Origin: Prodigiosinella confusarubida
GTDB taxonomy: Bacteria; Pseudomonadota; Gammaproteobacteria; Enterobacterales; Enterobacteriaceae
Reading direction: 5' to 3'
Length of the DNA: 64,000 nucleotides
Assembly: GCF_002847015.1 (NCBI RefSeq)
Contig: NZ_CP025085.1
Span: 1,550,001 to 1,614,000, forward strand
Shown in pieces: positions 19,866-29,974 of this stretch. Under the pieces are notes generated by a model. It made no database searches and was not told the DNA's origin. It saw nothing but the letters and a program-made list of their open reading frames with translations. The stretch's first letter is position 1. Every line of letters starts with the position of its first letter. The position numbers were made by a program, and so were the translations under genes.

Positions 19866-21218
19866 ATGAATACAGCAAGCTCAGCGGTAGGCGCGATACC
19901 AAAGAGAACTAACGCCCGCTACTGGATTGTCGTGATGTTGTTTATTGTCACGTCATTTAACTATGGCGACCGCGCCACGATTTCCATTGCGGGTTCCGCA
20001 ATGTCTAAAGATATAGGACTGGATGCTGTTGGCCTGGGGTATATCTTTTCCGCATTTTCATGGGCCTATGTGATCGGGCAAATACCAGGAGGCTGGTTGC
20101 TTGACCGCTTTGGTTCGAAGCGGGTGTATTTCTTCAGTATTTTTACCTGGTCGGTGTTCACCTTCTTACAGGGATTCGTCGATCTTTTCCACGGTTCTGC
20201 CATTGTCGTTTCGCTGTTTATGTTGCGCTTTATGGTCGGGCTGTGTGAAGCGCCATCGTTCCCCGGTAACAGCCGTATCGTCGCGGCCTGGTTCCCGTCA
20301 CAAGAACGTGGTACGGCTGTGGCTATTTTCAACTCGGCCCAGTATTTCGCTACCGTGATTTTTGCTCCCATCATGGGTTGGTTGACACATGCTGTGGGGT
20401 GGTCGCATGTATTCTGGTTCATGGGCGGTCTGGGCATCATCATCAGTTTTATATGGTTGAAAGTGATTCATGATCCGAAAGATCATCCAGGTGTCAACAG
20501 TGCCGAGCTTGAGTACATCGAAGCGGGTGGTGCGTTGATCAACATGGATGCGGCCAAGGCCAGGAAAGCAACGGTCAAGGGTGAGAAGTGGCACCAGATT
20601 AAGCAATTGCTGACGTCTCGCATGATGCTTGGTGTGTATCTCGGCCAATACTGTATCAATGCGTTAACCTACTTTTTTATTACCTGGTTCCCGGTTTATC
20701 TGGTACAGGCCCGTGGAATGTCGATTTTGAAAGCCGGGTTCGTTGCTTCTGTGCCTGCTATTTGCGGTTTTGCTGGTGGGGTCTTAGGCGGAGTGATTTC
20801 TGACTTTTTGATGCGTCGTACCCAGTCACTGAATATTGCACGCAAAACCCCAATTGTACTGGGCATGCTGCTTTCCATGTCGATGGTGATTTGTAATTAC
20901 GTGTCAACCGAGTGGGTGGTTATCGCCGTAATGGCTATGGCCTTCTTCGGTAAAGGCATCGGTGCGCTGGGCTGGGCGGTGATGGCTGATACCGCGCCGA
21001 AAGAAATCAGCGGGTTAAGTGGTGGACTGTTCAATATGTTCGGTAATATTTCCGGCATTGTTACCCCGATAGCGATTGGTTATATCGTCGGCGAAACGGG
21101 GTCATTTAGCGGCGGTCTGGTTTACGTCGGTATCCATGCGTTAGTGGCGATTCTTAGCTTCCTGTTCATCGTTCAGGATATCAAACGTATCGAACTGGAA
21201 CCTTACCGAGCAAATTGA
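19866..21218 (+). CDS. gudP: Glucarate/galactarate MFS transporter
   Basis: Major facilitator transporter of the anion:cation symporter family, 450 residues with 12 predicted membrane helices. It is nearly identical in pattern to E. coli GudP (FNYGDRATISIAG, GQIPGGWLLDRFGSKRVY, the conserved loop signature, and ISGLSGGLFNMFGN in the second half). It imports D-glucarate, and probably galactarate, by proton symport across the inner membrane. AGGAG lies six bases before the ATG. It is the first gene of a tight run gudP-gudX-gudD-garL-garR-garK. Confidence 0.95.
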   Translation: MNTASSAVGAIPKRTNARYWIVVMLFIVTSFNYGDRATISIAGSAMSKDIGLDAVGLGYIFSAFSWAYVIGQIPGGWLLDRFGSKRVYFFSIFTWSVFTFLQGFVDLFHGSAIVVSLFMLRFMVGLCEAPSFPGNSRIVAAWFPSQERGTAVAIFNSAQYFATVIFAPIMGWLTHAVGWSHVFWFMGGLGIIISFIWLKVIHDPKDHPGVNSAELEYIEAGGALINMDAAKARKATVKGEKWHQIKQLLTSRMMLGVYLGQYCINALTYFFITWFPVYLVQARGMSILKAGFVASVPAICGFAGGVLGGVISDFLMRRTQSLNIARKTPIVLGMLLSMSMVICNYVSTEWVVIAVMAMAFFGKGIGALGWAVMADTAPKEISGLSGGLFNMFGNISGIVTPIAIGYIVGETGSFSGGLVYVGIHALVAILSFLFIVQDIKRIELEPYRAN

Positions 21219-21245
21219 TGCCTATTTTCACTAAAGGAATACGTT

Positions 21246-22583
21246 ATGCGTAGTACACAAGATACGCCTGTCATTACTGACATGAAGGTCATTCCTGTCG
21301 CTGGTCATGACAGCATGTTGTTAAACATCGGGGGTGCTCACGGGGCTTATTTCACCCGTAACATCGTGATTCTTACCGATAGCGCCGGTCATACTGGTGT
21401 AGGGGAAGCACCCGGCGGTGAAGTGATTTACAAAACGTTGATTGATGCTATCCCTCAGGTTGTCGGTGCACAGGTAGCGCGGATGAACCGGCTGGTTCAT
21501 GACGTGCATGTGGGGAATCAGTCATCTGATTTTGATTCCTTTGGTAACGGCGCCTGGACATTTGAGCTGCGGGTCAACGCGGTAGCGGCACTGGAAGCCG
21601 CTTTGTTGGATCTGATGGGGCAGTTTCTTGGGGTTCCGGTGGCTGAACTGCTGGGGCCGGGCCAACAGCGTGATGAGGTCACGGTACTGGGTTACCTGTT
21701 CTATATTGGCGATCGCACCAAAACCGACTTGCCTTATCAGCCGGGGGAAACGGGCAAACATGAGTGGTATCACCTGCGTCACCAACAGGCTATGAATAGC
21801 GACGCGGTGGTTCGGTTGGCTGAAGCAACTGCGGATCGCTATGGATTCAAGGATTTCAAACTCAAGGGAGGTGTTCTGCCGGGCGAACAGGAAATTGATA
21901 CGGTTAACGCATTGAAAAAACGCTTCCCAAATGCCCGTATCACGGTCGATCCCAACGGTGCCTGGCTGTTGGATGAAGCCATTCGTCTGTGCAAAGACAT
22001 GCAAGGAGTATTGACCTACGCGGAAGATCCCTGTGGTGCAGAGCAGGGTTTCTCCGGTCGTGAAGTCATGGCGGAATTTCGCCGCGCGACCGGATTGCCG
22101 GTCGCCACCAATATGATTGCCACCAACTGGCGTGAAATGAACCATGCAGTGATGTTACAGGCAGTGGATATCCCGTTAGCGGACCCGCATTTCTGGACCA
22201 TGCACGGTGCGGTGCGTGTTGCCCAGTTGTGTGATGAGTGGGGGCTGACCTGGGGTTGTCATTCCAACAATCATTTCGATATTTCACTGGCGATGTTCAC
22301 TCACGTCGGGGCGGCGGCACCGGGTAATCCTACCGCGATTGATACCCATTGGATCTGGCAGGAAGGACAGCATCTGACCAAAGAGCCGCTACAGATTGTG
22401 AACGGGAAAATCAAGGTGCCGGAACGACCGGGATTAGGCATTGAGCTGGATATGACGCAGGTAATGAAAGCGCATGAATTGCACAAAAAACTGCCCAGTG
22501 GCGCACGCAATGACGCGATGGCGATGCAATACCTGGTTCCCGGCTGGAAATTTGACCGTAAACGCCCGGTATTTGGTCGCTAG
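21246..22583 (+). CDS. gudX: Glucarate dehydratase-related protein GudX
   Basis: Enolase-superfamily protein of 445 residues, a paralogue of the following gudD. It resembles E. coli GudX rather than GudD ([44 protein letters not shown]; ending KRPVFGR). The catalytic KxK (FKLKGG), metal-binding DPNGAW and EDPCGAEQ, and the His-Asp dyad region HSNNHFDIS are all present. E. coli GudX has weak glucarate dehydratase activity and is thought to be an auxiliary form. It lies 28 bases after gudP, with AAAGGA before the ATG. Confidence 0.94.
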   Translation: MRSTQDTPVITDMKVIPVAGHDSMLLNIGGAHGAYFTRNIVILTDSAGHTGVGEAPGGEVIYKTLIDAIPQVVGAQVARMNRLVHDVHVGNQSSDFDSFGNGAWTFELRVNAVAALEAALLDLMGQFLGVPVAELLGPGQQRDEVTVLGYLFYIGDRTKTDLPYQPGETGKHEWYHLRHQQAMNSDAVVRLAEATADRYGFKDFKLKGGVLPGEQEIDTVNALKKRFPNARITVDPNGAWLLDEAIRLCKDMQGVLTYAEDPCGAEQGFSGREVMAEFRRATGLPVATNMIATNWREMNHAVMLQAVDIPLADPHFWTMHGAVRVAQLCDEWGLTWGCHSNNHFDISLAMFTHVGAAAPGNPTAIDTHWIWQEGQHLTKEPLQIVNGKIKVPERPGLGIELDMTQVMKAHELHKKLPSGARNDAMAMQYLVPGWKFDRKRPVFGR

Positions 22584-22622
22584 TTTTCACTGAATTTCGA
22601 CATTAAGCAGAAGGAAAGAATC

Positions 22623-23963
22623 ATGACTTCGCAAAGTATGACACCGGTGATAGCCAGTATGCAGGTTATCCCGGTAGCGGGGCACGATAGCATGTTGCTC
22701 AATTTGAGTGGCGCGCACGCCCCTTATTTCACCCGTAACATTGTCATTCTGAAAGATAACGCTGGCCATACCGGTGTGGGAGAAGTGCCCGGTGGTGAGA
22801 AGATTCGTCAGACGCTGGATGATGCCAGCGCGCTGGTGATCGGTAAAACGCTGGGTGAATACAAGAACGTAATGACAGCGGTTCGTCATCAGTTTGCAGA
22901 TCGTGATGCTTCTGGTCGTGGTACGCAAACTTTCGACTTGCGAACCACCATTCATGTGGTTACCGGTATTGAAGCCGCGATGCTGGATTTACTGGGGCAG
23001 TTTCTCAACGTATCGGTAGCTTCACTGCTAGGGGATGGTCAGCAGCGTGATGCGGTAGAAATGCTAGGTTACCTGTTCTATATCGGCGATCGTAACAAAA
23101 CTGACTTGCCGTATCAGAGCCAGCCAAATGAGACATGCGATTGGTATCGTCTTCGTCATGAAGAGGCGCTGACGCCGGAAACCGTGGTGCGTCTGGCTGA
23201 GGCGGCTTACGAAAAATATGGCTTCAACGACTTCAAACTGAAAGGCGGTGTACTGGCTGGTAGTGAAGAAGCGGAGGCGGTAACCGCGCTGTCAAAACGT
23301 TTCCCGCAGGCGCGTATCACACTGGATCCGAATGGTGCCTGGTCATTGAATGAGGCTATCCACCTGGGCAAGCAATTACGTGGCGTGCTGGCGTATGCGG
23401 AAGACCCGTGTGGGGCGGAGCAGGGCTTCTCCGGTCGAGAAGTGATGGCGGAGTTCCGGCGTGCTACCGGGTTGCCGACGGCTACCAATATGATCGCCAC
23501 TGACTGGCGTCAGATGGGGCACGCCATTTCTCTGCAATCCGTGGATATCCCACTGGCGGATCCTCACTTCTGGACTATGCAGGGATCTGTCCGTGTCGCA
23601 CAGATGTGTCATGAATGGGGTCTGACCTGGGGTTCTCATTCCAATAATCATTTTGATATTTCGTTGGCAATGTTTACCCACGTTGCGGCGGCAGCACCGG
23701 GCAAAATCACCGCTATTGATACTCACTGGATCTGGCAGGAAGGTAACCAGCGCCTGACCAAGGAACCGTTGCAGATTATGGGTGGGATGGTTGAAGTACC
23801 GAAGAAACCGGGTTTGGGAATCGAGCTGGATATGGCTCAGGTTATGAAAGCCCATGAATTGTATAAAAACATGGGGTTGGGTGCCCGCAACGATGCCGTC
23901 GGTATGCAGTATTTAATTCCTGACTGGACGTTTGATAACAAGCGTCCTTGTCTGGTTCGCTAA
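22623..23963 (+). CDS. gudD: Glucarate dehydratase
   Basis: D-glucarate dehydratase, 446 residues (same as E. coli GudD), which dehydrates D-glucarate or L-idarate to 5-keto-4-deoxy-D-glucarate. The enolase-superfamily active site is complete: FNDFKLKGG with the KxK lysines (about 205-207), LDPNGAW and AEDPCGAEQ for Mg2+ binding, [11 protein letters not shown], and HSNNHFDIS with the catalytic histidine. The C-terminus [16 protein letters not shown] matches GudD and distinguishes it from GudX. It lies in the gud/gar operon after gudX, with a good AAGGA ribosome site. Confidence 0.96.
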   Translation: MTSQSMTPVIASMQVIPVAGHDSMLLNLSGAHAPYFTRNIVILKDNAGHTGVGEVPGGEKIRQTLDDASALVIGKTLGEYKNVMTAVRHQFADRDASGRGTQTFDLRTTIHVVTGIEAAMLDLLGQFLNVSVASLLGDGQQRDAVEMLGYLFYIGDRNKTDLPYQSQPNETCDWYRLRHEEALTPETVVRLAEAAYEKYGFNDFKLKGGVLAGSEEAEAVTALSKRFPQARITLDPNGAWSLNEAIHLGKQLRGVLAYAEDPCGAEQGFSGREVMAEFRRATGLPTATNMIATDWRQMGHAISLQSVDIPLADPHFWTMQGSVRVAQMCHEWGLTWGSHSNNHFDISLAMFTHVAAAAPGKITAIDTHWIWQEGNQRLTKEPLQIMGGMVEVPKKPGLGIELDMAQVMKAHELYKNMGLGARNDAVGMQYLIPDWTFDNKRPCLVR

Positions 23964-24017
23964 TGATAAACCGTGCCGCTTCGGCTGAGGTGGCGTGGTA
24001 ATGAGTAAGGACAAAAC

Positions 24018-24788
24018 ATGAAAACTCCACTATTACCTAACCGTTTTCGTCAAGACTTACAGCAAGGAACAACACAGATTGGTTGCTGGTGTGCACTTGG
24101 CAACCCCATTTCCACCGAAGTACTTGGGTTGGCGGGATTTGACTGGCTGGTACTGGATGGGGAACACGCACCGAACGATATCAACACGTTTATTCCGCAA
24201 TTGATGGCGCTGAAGGGCAGCCATAGTGCGCCGGTGGTTCGTCCACCTTGCAATGAGCCGGTGATTATCAAACGTTTGCTGGATATCGGGTTTAACAATT
24301 TTTTGATCCCGTTTGTAGAAACTGAAGAAGAAGCTGTGCGTGCCGTTGCATCAACACGCTATCCGCCTGCCGGGATCCGCGGGGTTTCTGTCGCCCATCG
24401 TAGTAACGCCTATGGCACAGAACCTGATTACTTCGCCACGATTAACGACAACATCACGGTGTTGGTTCAGATCGAAAGCCAGGATGGGGTGGATAACCTG
24501 GATGCGATTGCGGCGGTAGAAGGTGTCGACGGTATTTTTGTCGGCCCGGGAGATCTTTCTGCGGCGCTGGGCTATTTGGGGCAGCCAAATCATCCAGCCG
24601 TGCAAAAAGTTATCCGCCATATTTTTGACCGTGCGGCGGCTCATGGTAAACCCAGCGGCATTCTGGCTCCACAGGAAGCGGATGCCCGTCGTTATCTGGA
24701 ATGGGGGGCCACCTTTGTCGCGGTCGGCAGTGATCTAGGCGCTTTCCGTGCCGCTACACAGGCACTGTGTGACAAATTCAAACAGTAA
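24018..24788 (+). CDS. garL: 5-keto-4-deoxy-D-glucarate aldolase
   Basis: Class II aldolase of the HpcH/HpaI family, 256 residues, which cleaves 5-keto-4-deoxy-D-glucarate (and the 2-keto-3-deoxy isomer) to pyruvate and tartronate semialdehyde. The family signature [14 protein letters not shown], with the catalytic histidine (about 50), the metal-binding VQIES and the [14 protein letters not shown] loop are intact. The sequence aligns with E. coli GarL end to end. In E. coli it sits in garPLRK; here it follows gudD directly, so the two sugar-acid loci are joined. Confidence 0.96.
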   Translation: MKTPLLPNRFRQDLQQGTTQIGCWCALGNPISTEVLGLAGFDWLVLDGEHAPNDINTFIPQLMALKGSHSAPVVRPPCNEPVIIKRLLDIGFNNFLIPFVETEEEAVRAVASTRYPPAGIRGVSVAHRSNAYGTEPDYFATINDNITVLVQIESQDGVDNLDAIAAVEGVDGIFVGPGDLSAALGYLGQPNHPAVQKVIRHIFDRAAAHGKPSGILAPQEADARRYLEWGATFVAVGSDLGAFRAATQALCDKFKQ

Positions 24789-24965
24789 CCAAACAACAGG
24801 TTCCCTGAATAATCTGATGGCGTCATTTTTGCGTGAAAAGCGAAAATTAATCTATCTATCAGGTTGTTGGCGCCGTGAATGAGCGGGAGAGGGAATCGCA
24901 AGGCATGCTGTCCGGATTAATGCAGCACAAGGTATCTAAATGCATCTGACAATGGGGTTATAGCG

Positions 24966-25850
24966 ATGAAAATTGGTTTTATTGGACTGGGCATCATGGG
25001 GAAACCGATGAGTAAAAACCTGATCAAAGCGGGTTACTCATTAGTCGTGCTGGATAGAAATAGCGATGCTGTCGCCGAAATCGTAGCGGCGGGCGCTGTA
25101 GCGGCGGAAACCCCTAAATCTGTTGCAGAACAGAGTGATATCGTCATCACCATGTTACCGAATTCACCGAATGTGAAAGAGGTGGTATTGGGTGAAAATG
25201 GTGTAATCGAAGGTGCGCGTAGTGGTAGCGTGGTCATCGATATGAGCTCTATTGCACCACTGGTTAGTCGTGAAGTTGCCTCCGCGCTGGCGGAGAAAGG
25301 GGTGGATATGCTGGATGCCCCGGTGAGCGGGGGTGAGCCCAAAGCAATTGATGGCACGCTTTCCGTAATGGTTGGCGGAGATAAAGCAATCTTTGCGCGC
25401 TGCTATGACATCATGAAATCAATGGCCGGATCCGTGGTACATACGGGGGATGTGGGCGCGGGTAACGTGACCAAACTGGCAAATCAGGTGATTGTGGCAC
25501 TGAACATCGCGGCGATGTCGGAAGCTTTGGTGCTGGCCACCAAAGCAGGCGTGAATCCGGATTTGGTGTTTCAGGCTATTCGTGGCGGACTTGCGGGCAG
25601 TACCGTACTGGATGCCAAGGCTCCGATGGTGATGGATCGTAACTTCAAGCCCGGTTTCCGTATTGATCTGCATATTAAGGATCTGACAAACGCGCTGGAT
25701 ACTTCTCACAGTATCGGGGCGCAACTGCCGTTGACCGCGGCGGTTATGGAGATGATGCAGGCACTGAAAGCAGACGGTTTGGGTACGTCAGATCACAGTG
25801 CGTTGGCTTGCTACTATGAGAAACTGGCTAAAATTGAAGTCACTCGGTAG
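24966..25850 (+). CDS. garR: Tartronate semialdehyde reductase
   Basis: 2-hydroxy-3-oxopropionate (tartronate semialdehyde) reductase of the beta-hydroxyacid dehydrogenase family, 294 residues. It reduces the GarL product to D-glycerate with NAD(P)H. The Rossmann motif GFIGLGIMGKPM (4-15), the substrate-binding DAPVSGGEPKA (about 120-130) and the catalytic lysine in GNVTKLANQ (about 170) are all present. A 177-base gap separates it from garL; no clear terminator is visible in it, so co-transcription is possible. Confidence 0.95.
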   Translation: MKIGFIGLGIMGKPMSKNLIKAGYSLVVLDRNSDAVAEIVAAGAVAAETPKSVAEQSDIVITMLPNSPNVKEVVLGENGVIEGARSGSVVIDMSSIAPLVSREVASALAEKGVDMLDAPVSGGEPKAIDGTLSVMVGGDKAIFARCYDIMKSMAGSVVHTGDVGAGNVTKLANQVIVALNIAAMSEALVLATKAGVNPDLVFQAIRGGLAGSTVLDAKAPMVMDRNFKPGFRIDLHIKDLTNALDTSHSIGAQLPLTAAVMEMMQALKADGLGTSDHSALACYYEKLAKIEVTR

Positions 25851-25853
25851 TTG

Positions 25854-25871
25854 GCAGGGCTGGTGCCCTGC
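25854..25871 (+). other. Intercistronic hairpin between garR and garK
   Basis: GCAGGGC and GCCCTGC form a perfect 7-bp stem with the tetraloop TGGT, four bases after the garR stop. No T run follows. It may protect the upstream part of the transcript or lower garK expression. Confidence 0.5.
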
Positions 25872-25943
25872 GTCTATGGGAGCCAGCCCGGTTAACGGGT
25901 AATCATTCCGGCAAGCGTCTAGTCAATAACGCGCGGAGTATTT

Positions 25944-25964
25944 ATGAAATCGGACTGTTTATGA
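25944..25964 (+). CDS. Six-codon mini-ORF coupled to garK start
   Basis: ATG with a good ribosome site (GGAG at 25935-25938, five bases upstream) opens a frame of six codons (MKSDCL) whose TGA stop overlaps the garK ATG in the sequence ATGA. The garK start itself has no recognisable ribosome site. The arrangement would let ribosomes ending the mini-ORF restart on garK. Whether the peptide itself matters is unknown. Confidence 0.4.
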   Translation: MKSDCL

Positions 25965-27103
25965 AAATAGTTATCGCACCGGATTCTTATAAAGAGAGCC
26001 TATCCGCACAAGAGGTTGCCGCACAGATTGAAGCCGGGTTTCGGGAGGTGTTTCCTGATGCCTGCTATATCAAGTTGCCGGTCGCGGATGGTGGTGAGGG
26101 TACCGTGGAAGCCATGGTGGCGGCGACCAATGGTAAAATTGTGCATGTGAATGTAACTGGTCCGTTAGGCGATAATATTGACGCTTTTTTTGGATTGTCT
26201 GGTGATGAACAAACAGCGTTCATTGAAATGGCGGCGGCTAGTGGTCTGGAACGAGTGCCATCTCAATTGCGGAACCCATTGTTAACCACCAGTTACGGTA
26301 CTGGTGAATTGATCCGCAGTGCACTGGATCATGGTGTGAAACATTGCATTATCGGTATTGGTGGTAGTGCGACCAACGACGGTGGTGCCGGGATGGTTCA
26401 GGCGTTGGGCGCAAAATTGCTGGATGCGCAGGGCGCCTCTATTGGTTTTGGCGGTGGTGAACTGGAGACGTTGGCTCAGATTGATATCAGTGAACTGGAT
26501 AAGCGGATTAAGTTCTGTCGTTTTGAGGTGGCGTGCGATGTCACCAATCCGTTGACGGGTGAAAATGGCGCCTCGGCTGTTTTTGGTCCACAAAAAGGGG
26601 CGACGCAAGCGATGATCTTACAGTTGGATAGCGCGCTGAAACATTATGCTGCAGTTATCCGTCACGATCTGGATATCGATGTCGAACAAGTGTCGGGTGC
26701 GGGTGCCGCCGGTGGCATGGGTGCTGCATTGCAGGCGTTTTGCGGTGCGGAACTGCGCCAGGGGATTGAAATTGTTACTGAAGCCTTGGGGCTGGAGGCG
26801 TTGGTCCGTGATGCGTCACTGGTGATTACCGGTGAAGGCCGTATCGACAGCCAGACCATTCACGGTAAAGTGCCAATAGGCGTGGCGCGGGTAGCCAAAC
26901 GTTATAACAAACCGGTCATTGGTATTGCAGGAAGTCTGACCGAGGATGTCGGTGTTGTGCATGATCATGGTCTGGATGCGGTATTTAGCATACTGCACAA
27001 TATCTGTTCATTGGAGGAAGCGTTGGATAACGCCGCCGCTAATGTACGTATGACGGCGCGTAATATCGCGGCGACGATTAAACTGGCCCAGAAACTCGTT
27101 TGA
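25961..27103 (+). CDS. garK: Glycerate 2-kinase GarK
   Basis: Class I glycerate kinase, 380 residues (E. coli 381), which phosphorylates D-glycerate to 2-phosphoglycerate and finishes the galactarate/glucarate pathway. The family start MKIVIAPDSYKESLSA, the glycine-rich PVADGGEGTVEAM and GIGGSATNDGGAGMVQALGA motifs, and GAGAAGGMGAAL and TGEGRIDSQT in the second half are intact. The start is fixed by the match to E. coli GarK. It is the last gene of the cluster, convergent with barA, with a hairpin between them. Confidence 0.96.
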   Translation: MKIVIAPDSYKESLSAQEVAAQIEAGFREVFPDACYIKLPVADGGEGTVEAMVAATNGKIVHVNVTGPLGDNIDAFFGLSGDEQTAFIEMAAASGLERVPSQLRNPLLTTSYGTGELIRSALDHGVKHCIIGIGGSATNDGGAGMVQALGAKLLDAQGASIGFGGGELETLAQIDISELDKRIKFCRFEVACDVTNPLTGENGASAVFGPQKGATQAMILQLDSALKHYAAVIRHDLDIDVEQVSGAGAAGGMGAALQAFCGAELRQGIEIVTEALGLEALVRDASLVITGEGRIDSQTIHGKVPIGVARVAKRYNKPVIGIAGSLTEDVGVVHDHGLDAVFSILHNICSLEEALDNAAANVRMTARNIAATIKLAQKLV

Positions 27104-27117
27104 CTTGTCTCAACATT

Positions 27118-27143
27118 GCAGGCGTTGCTGCTGCTACGCCTGC
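27118..27143. terminator. Hairpin between convergent garK and barA
   Basis: GCAGGCGT (27118-27125) and ACGCCTGC (27136-27143) form a perfect 8-bp stem with a 10-base loop, 15 bases after garK and 10 bases before the barA stop. It probably ends one or both transcripts; the following sequence is only moderately T-rich. Confidence 0.6.
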
Positions 27144-27152
27144 CTATTGGTT

Positions 27153-29915
27153 TCAGTTGATTTTTGTCAGATGCCGCCTGGCCGCTATATCCACATTGGT
27201 TATTTCATCCAGCAGTTCCAGCCATTCCGGTTCCAATTCTAAGATATCAGCACCTTCACGTAGTTGCTGTTCCAGGCAATGGCAGATCTGTTTCAGCCGG
27301 GGAACGCCGCTATAACTGCAACTGCCATGCAGTTTGTGGACCAGATCCACAATATGATCCACCTTATGTCCATTGAGCATGGTTTCTACCTGTTGGCGAA
27401 CCTGGGGTAAAAAATCCAGCAACATGATGAGTAGATCCCGTGCCAATTCAGGTTTATTGGCCGCTTGTCTTTTCGCCAGTTCCCAGTCAAGGGAACTGGT
27501 AATAAGGCGGTTTTCGGTAGCGGGTGGCACGGTATTTTCATGATTATGTACATGACGTAACAAGACATTCTGCAACATCTGTTCGTCTATCGGCTTGGCC
27601 AGATAATCGTCTATTCCGGCCTGAAGCAGTGATTCGCGTTCTCCACTGATGGCATGAGCCGTAACAGCGATAATCGGCGTATGGTGATGGTAAGGTAATT
27701 GTCGGATTAATTCGCTGGCGTGGATGCCGTCCATACCTGGCATCTGGATATCCATCAAAATAACATTGAGTGTATTTTCCCGGGCTTTGGCCACGGCTTC
27801 GGTACCGCTTCCACACAGAATGATGTTTTCCACTTGCTCATCCAGTAATGCACCAATCAGTTTTAAATTAGCAGGATTATCGTCTACGGCCATGACACTT
27901 AATGGCAGTCGTGATAGCGGCATTTTTTTAATCTGAGGTGTGGAGACTACCGGTAATGTCTGTTGAAGCAGCGAACTATCCTGTAACAATGATCGCAGTC
28001 GGGGAACGGTAATCGGTTTGCTCAGGAGGGTATGAATGCCAAAAGATTTCAATTGCTCTTCATCAATTTGCGCCAGGCTGGGAAGTGCCAGAATAGCCAC
28101 TGGCGCCAGACGGCAGATATCCCGAATCGTAGGCGTAAAATCAAGCAAGGCTTGGTGGCTGTTAACAGGAACACCAATCAGCAGAATATCAAAAGTGTGA
28201 TTGGGGAGCTGTTCCAGTGTCGGGCTGTAACTCACTATCAATGGGGTATCGGCCAGAATATCCAGCGTGGACTGAGCCGCCGCCGGGTTGGCTTCTACAT
28301 AGGCCAGATGCCGGCCTTCCAGCATATCAAAGTTATTATTAATCGAAATGGTATGTGGATTAAGCAGCAGGTTGATGGTGAACCAAAAGGTAGATCCTTG
28401 ATTTAATTTGCTGTGGAAACTGATATCGCCCCCCATTTCACGCACCAGTCGTTGAGTAATAACCAGACCCAGGCCGGTACCGCCATGACGGCGGGAAATA
28501 CTGGTATCCGCCTGACGAAACGCCTGAAAAAGCTGAGCTTGCTGGATTTCAGCGATACCGATACCGGTATCTTTAAGCTGGATTTCCAGTTGTACCTGCT
28601 GATGTTCCTGCCTACGTTTTTCGACCCGAATATCAATGTTGCCCTGTTCAGTAAACTTGATGGCATTACCAAGCAGATTAGTGATGATTTGCTGCAACCT
28701 CAGCGGATCGCCGATGAACTGTTCCGGGACATCGTTCTGAATATTTAGCGTCAGCTCCAGACCCTTTTCATGCGCGGTATGTGCTAGCAGCATCACCACT
28801 TCATCCAGCGTGTTATGCAAGGAGAAGGGAATGTTCTCCAGTACCAGCTTGCCAGCTTCCAGCTTGGAGAAATCCAGCACGTCATTGATGATGTTTAACA
28901 GGTTATTGGCAGAACGTTCAATGGTTTGCAGATAATCTTTTTGCGTAGCGGTAAGCTGGGTTTTCAGTGTTTGGCGGGTAAATCCGATCACGCCATTAAG
29001 TGGTGTGCGCAGTTCATGTGACATGTTGGCCAGAAATTCTGATTTAATCCGGGCGGCTTCCTGAGCGCGTTTTTTGGCCAAATCCAGCTCTACGTTCTGT
29101 ATTTCCATCTGCTCCAGCGTTTCACGCAGATCGTAAGTTGCCTGATCGATATTTTGCTGCATCTCTTCGTGATAAGCCGTTAGCGACATCGCCATAGAGT
29201 TGATGCCGTTTTTCAACATATCCAGTTCGCCGAGCATTTTCCCTTCTACTCGGCTGTCCAACTGACCGCGCCGGATGCGATCAACCGTTTCCACCATATT
29301 ACTGATAGGCGCGGTGACATCACGCATTAGCCGGTAGGCGAACAATACGGCAATACCCATGCACAGCAGCAGTAACAGTGCCGCCATGGACATCTCCCGG
29401 TATTGCTGCAATTCAATCGTGTTTAAACTCAGCTCGATAGCGACATACCCGGAGGGGATAGGGCTTGGCATCGCTTGGGAAGCGGTCGGCGTAAATTCAC
29501 CATCTGTAAAGATCGGCGTGCGTAAAATCAGGTGATCATCATGGCGTTCCATATAGAGTGAGCCAGGAATAGGCTCGCCTTTTGACAATTGAAGTATCGT
29601 TGAGTCGTCACGAACGCTGGAGGTGATAATCAGTTGATTTTGTGCGTCGAAAATACTGATAGCACGGATGATGTCGGAATGTTGGCGGTGCAACATATTA
29701 ACCAATCGGCGTAATGAGTCTGGCTGGTGCATTGCAATGGCGTAAGCGCTGTTTGCTGCCAGTGGTTCAATGATACTGGTACCGGTATCTGCCAACTGGT
29801 TCTGCAATTGGTTGTAGCGGTGGATGACAAAAAAGGTACTGAGCAGTAATCCGATCATCAGCGTCGGAGCCAGAATCAGTATCATCATGCGCGCACGCAG
29901 ACTGTATTTGGTCAT
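27153..29915 (-). CDS. barA: Hybrid sensor histidine kinase BarA
   Basis: Tripartite sensor kinase of the BarA/UvrY (GacS/GacA) system, 920 residues, which responds to short-chain carboxylates and controls the Csr small RNAs; in plant pathogens the system controls virulence enzymes. Order seen: membrane helix (about 10-31), periplasmic part, second helix (about 168-190), HAMP, HisKA with [15 protein letters not shown] (His near 300), HATPase with [18 protein letters not shown], a degenerate receiver-like stretch, an intact receiver with [10 protein letters not shown] (Asp near 716), and a C-terminal Hpt with [12 protein letters not shown] (His near 862). The flanking genes gudD/garK and rlmD agree with the E. 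coli gudD-barA-rlmD neighbourhood. Confidence 0.97.
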   Translation of the reverse strand: MTKYSLRARMMILILAPTLMIGLLLSTFFVIHRYNQLQNQLADTGTSIIEPLAANSAYAIAMHQPDSLRRLVNMLHRQHSDIIRAISIFDAQNQLIITSSVRDDSTILQLSKGEPIPGSLYMERHDDHLILRTPIFTDGEFTPTASQAMPSPIPSGYVAIELSLNTIELQQYREMSMAALLLLLCMGIAVLFAYRLMRDVTAPISNMVETVDRIRRGQLDSRVEGKMLGELDMLKNGINSMAMSLTAYHEEMQQNIDQATYDLRETLEQMEIQNVELDLAKKRAQEAARIKSEFLANMSHELRTPLNGVIGFTRQTLKTQLTATQKDYLQTIERSANNLLNIINDVLDFSKLEAGKLVLENIPFSLHNTLDEVVMLLAHTAHEKGLELTLNIQNDVPEQFIGDPLRLQQIITNLLGNAIKFTEQGNIDIRVEKRRQEHQQVQLEIQLKDTGIGIAEIQQAQLFQAFRQADTSISRRHGGTGLGLVITQRLVREMGGDISFHSKLNQGSTFWFTINLLLNPHTISINNNFDMLEGRHLAYVEANPAAAQSTLDILADTPLIVSYSPTLEQLPNHTFDILLIGVPVNSHQALLDFTPTIRDICRLAPVAILALPSLAQIDEEQLKSFGIHTLLSKPITVPRLRSLLQDSSLLQQTLPVVSTPQIKKMPLSRLPLSVMAVDDNPANLKLIGALLDEQVENIILCGSGTEAVAKARENTLNVILMDIQMPGMDGIHASELIRQLPYHHHTPIIAVTAHAISGERESLLQAGIDDYLAKPIDEQMLQNVLLRHVHNHENTVPPATENRLITSSLDWELAKRQAANKPELARDLLIMLLDFLPQVRQQVETMLNGHKVDHIVDLVHKLHGSCSYSGVPRLKQICHCLEQQLREGADILELEPEWLELLDEITNVDIAARRHLTKIN

Positions 29916-29974
29916 GTGGTTCCAATGTGGGAGAATTAAAGCCGAATATTCCGTTAAAACAATGACAGCAAATT

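Noticed and set aside
23207-23855. Antisense frames within gudD and garL
   Set aside because: They lie opposite conserved enzymes with intact active sites and have no independent support.
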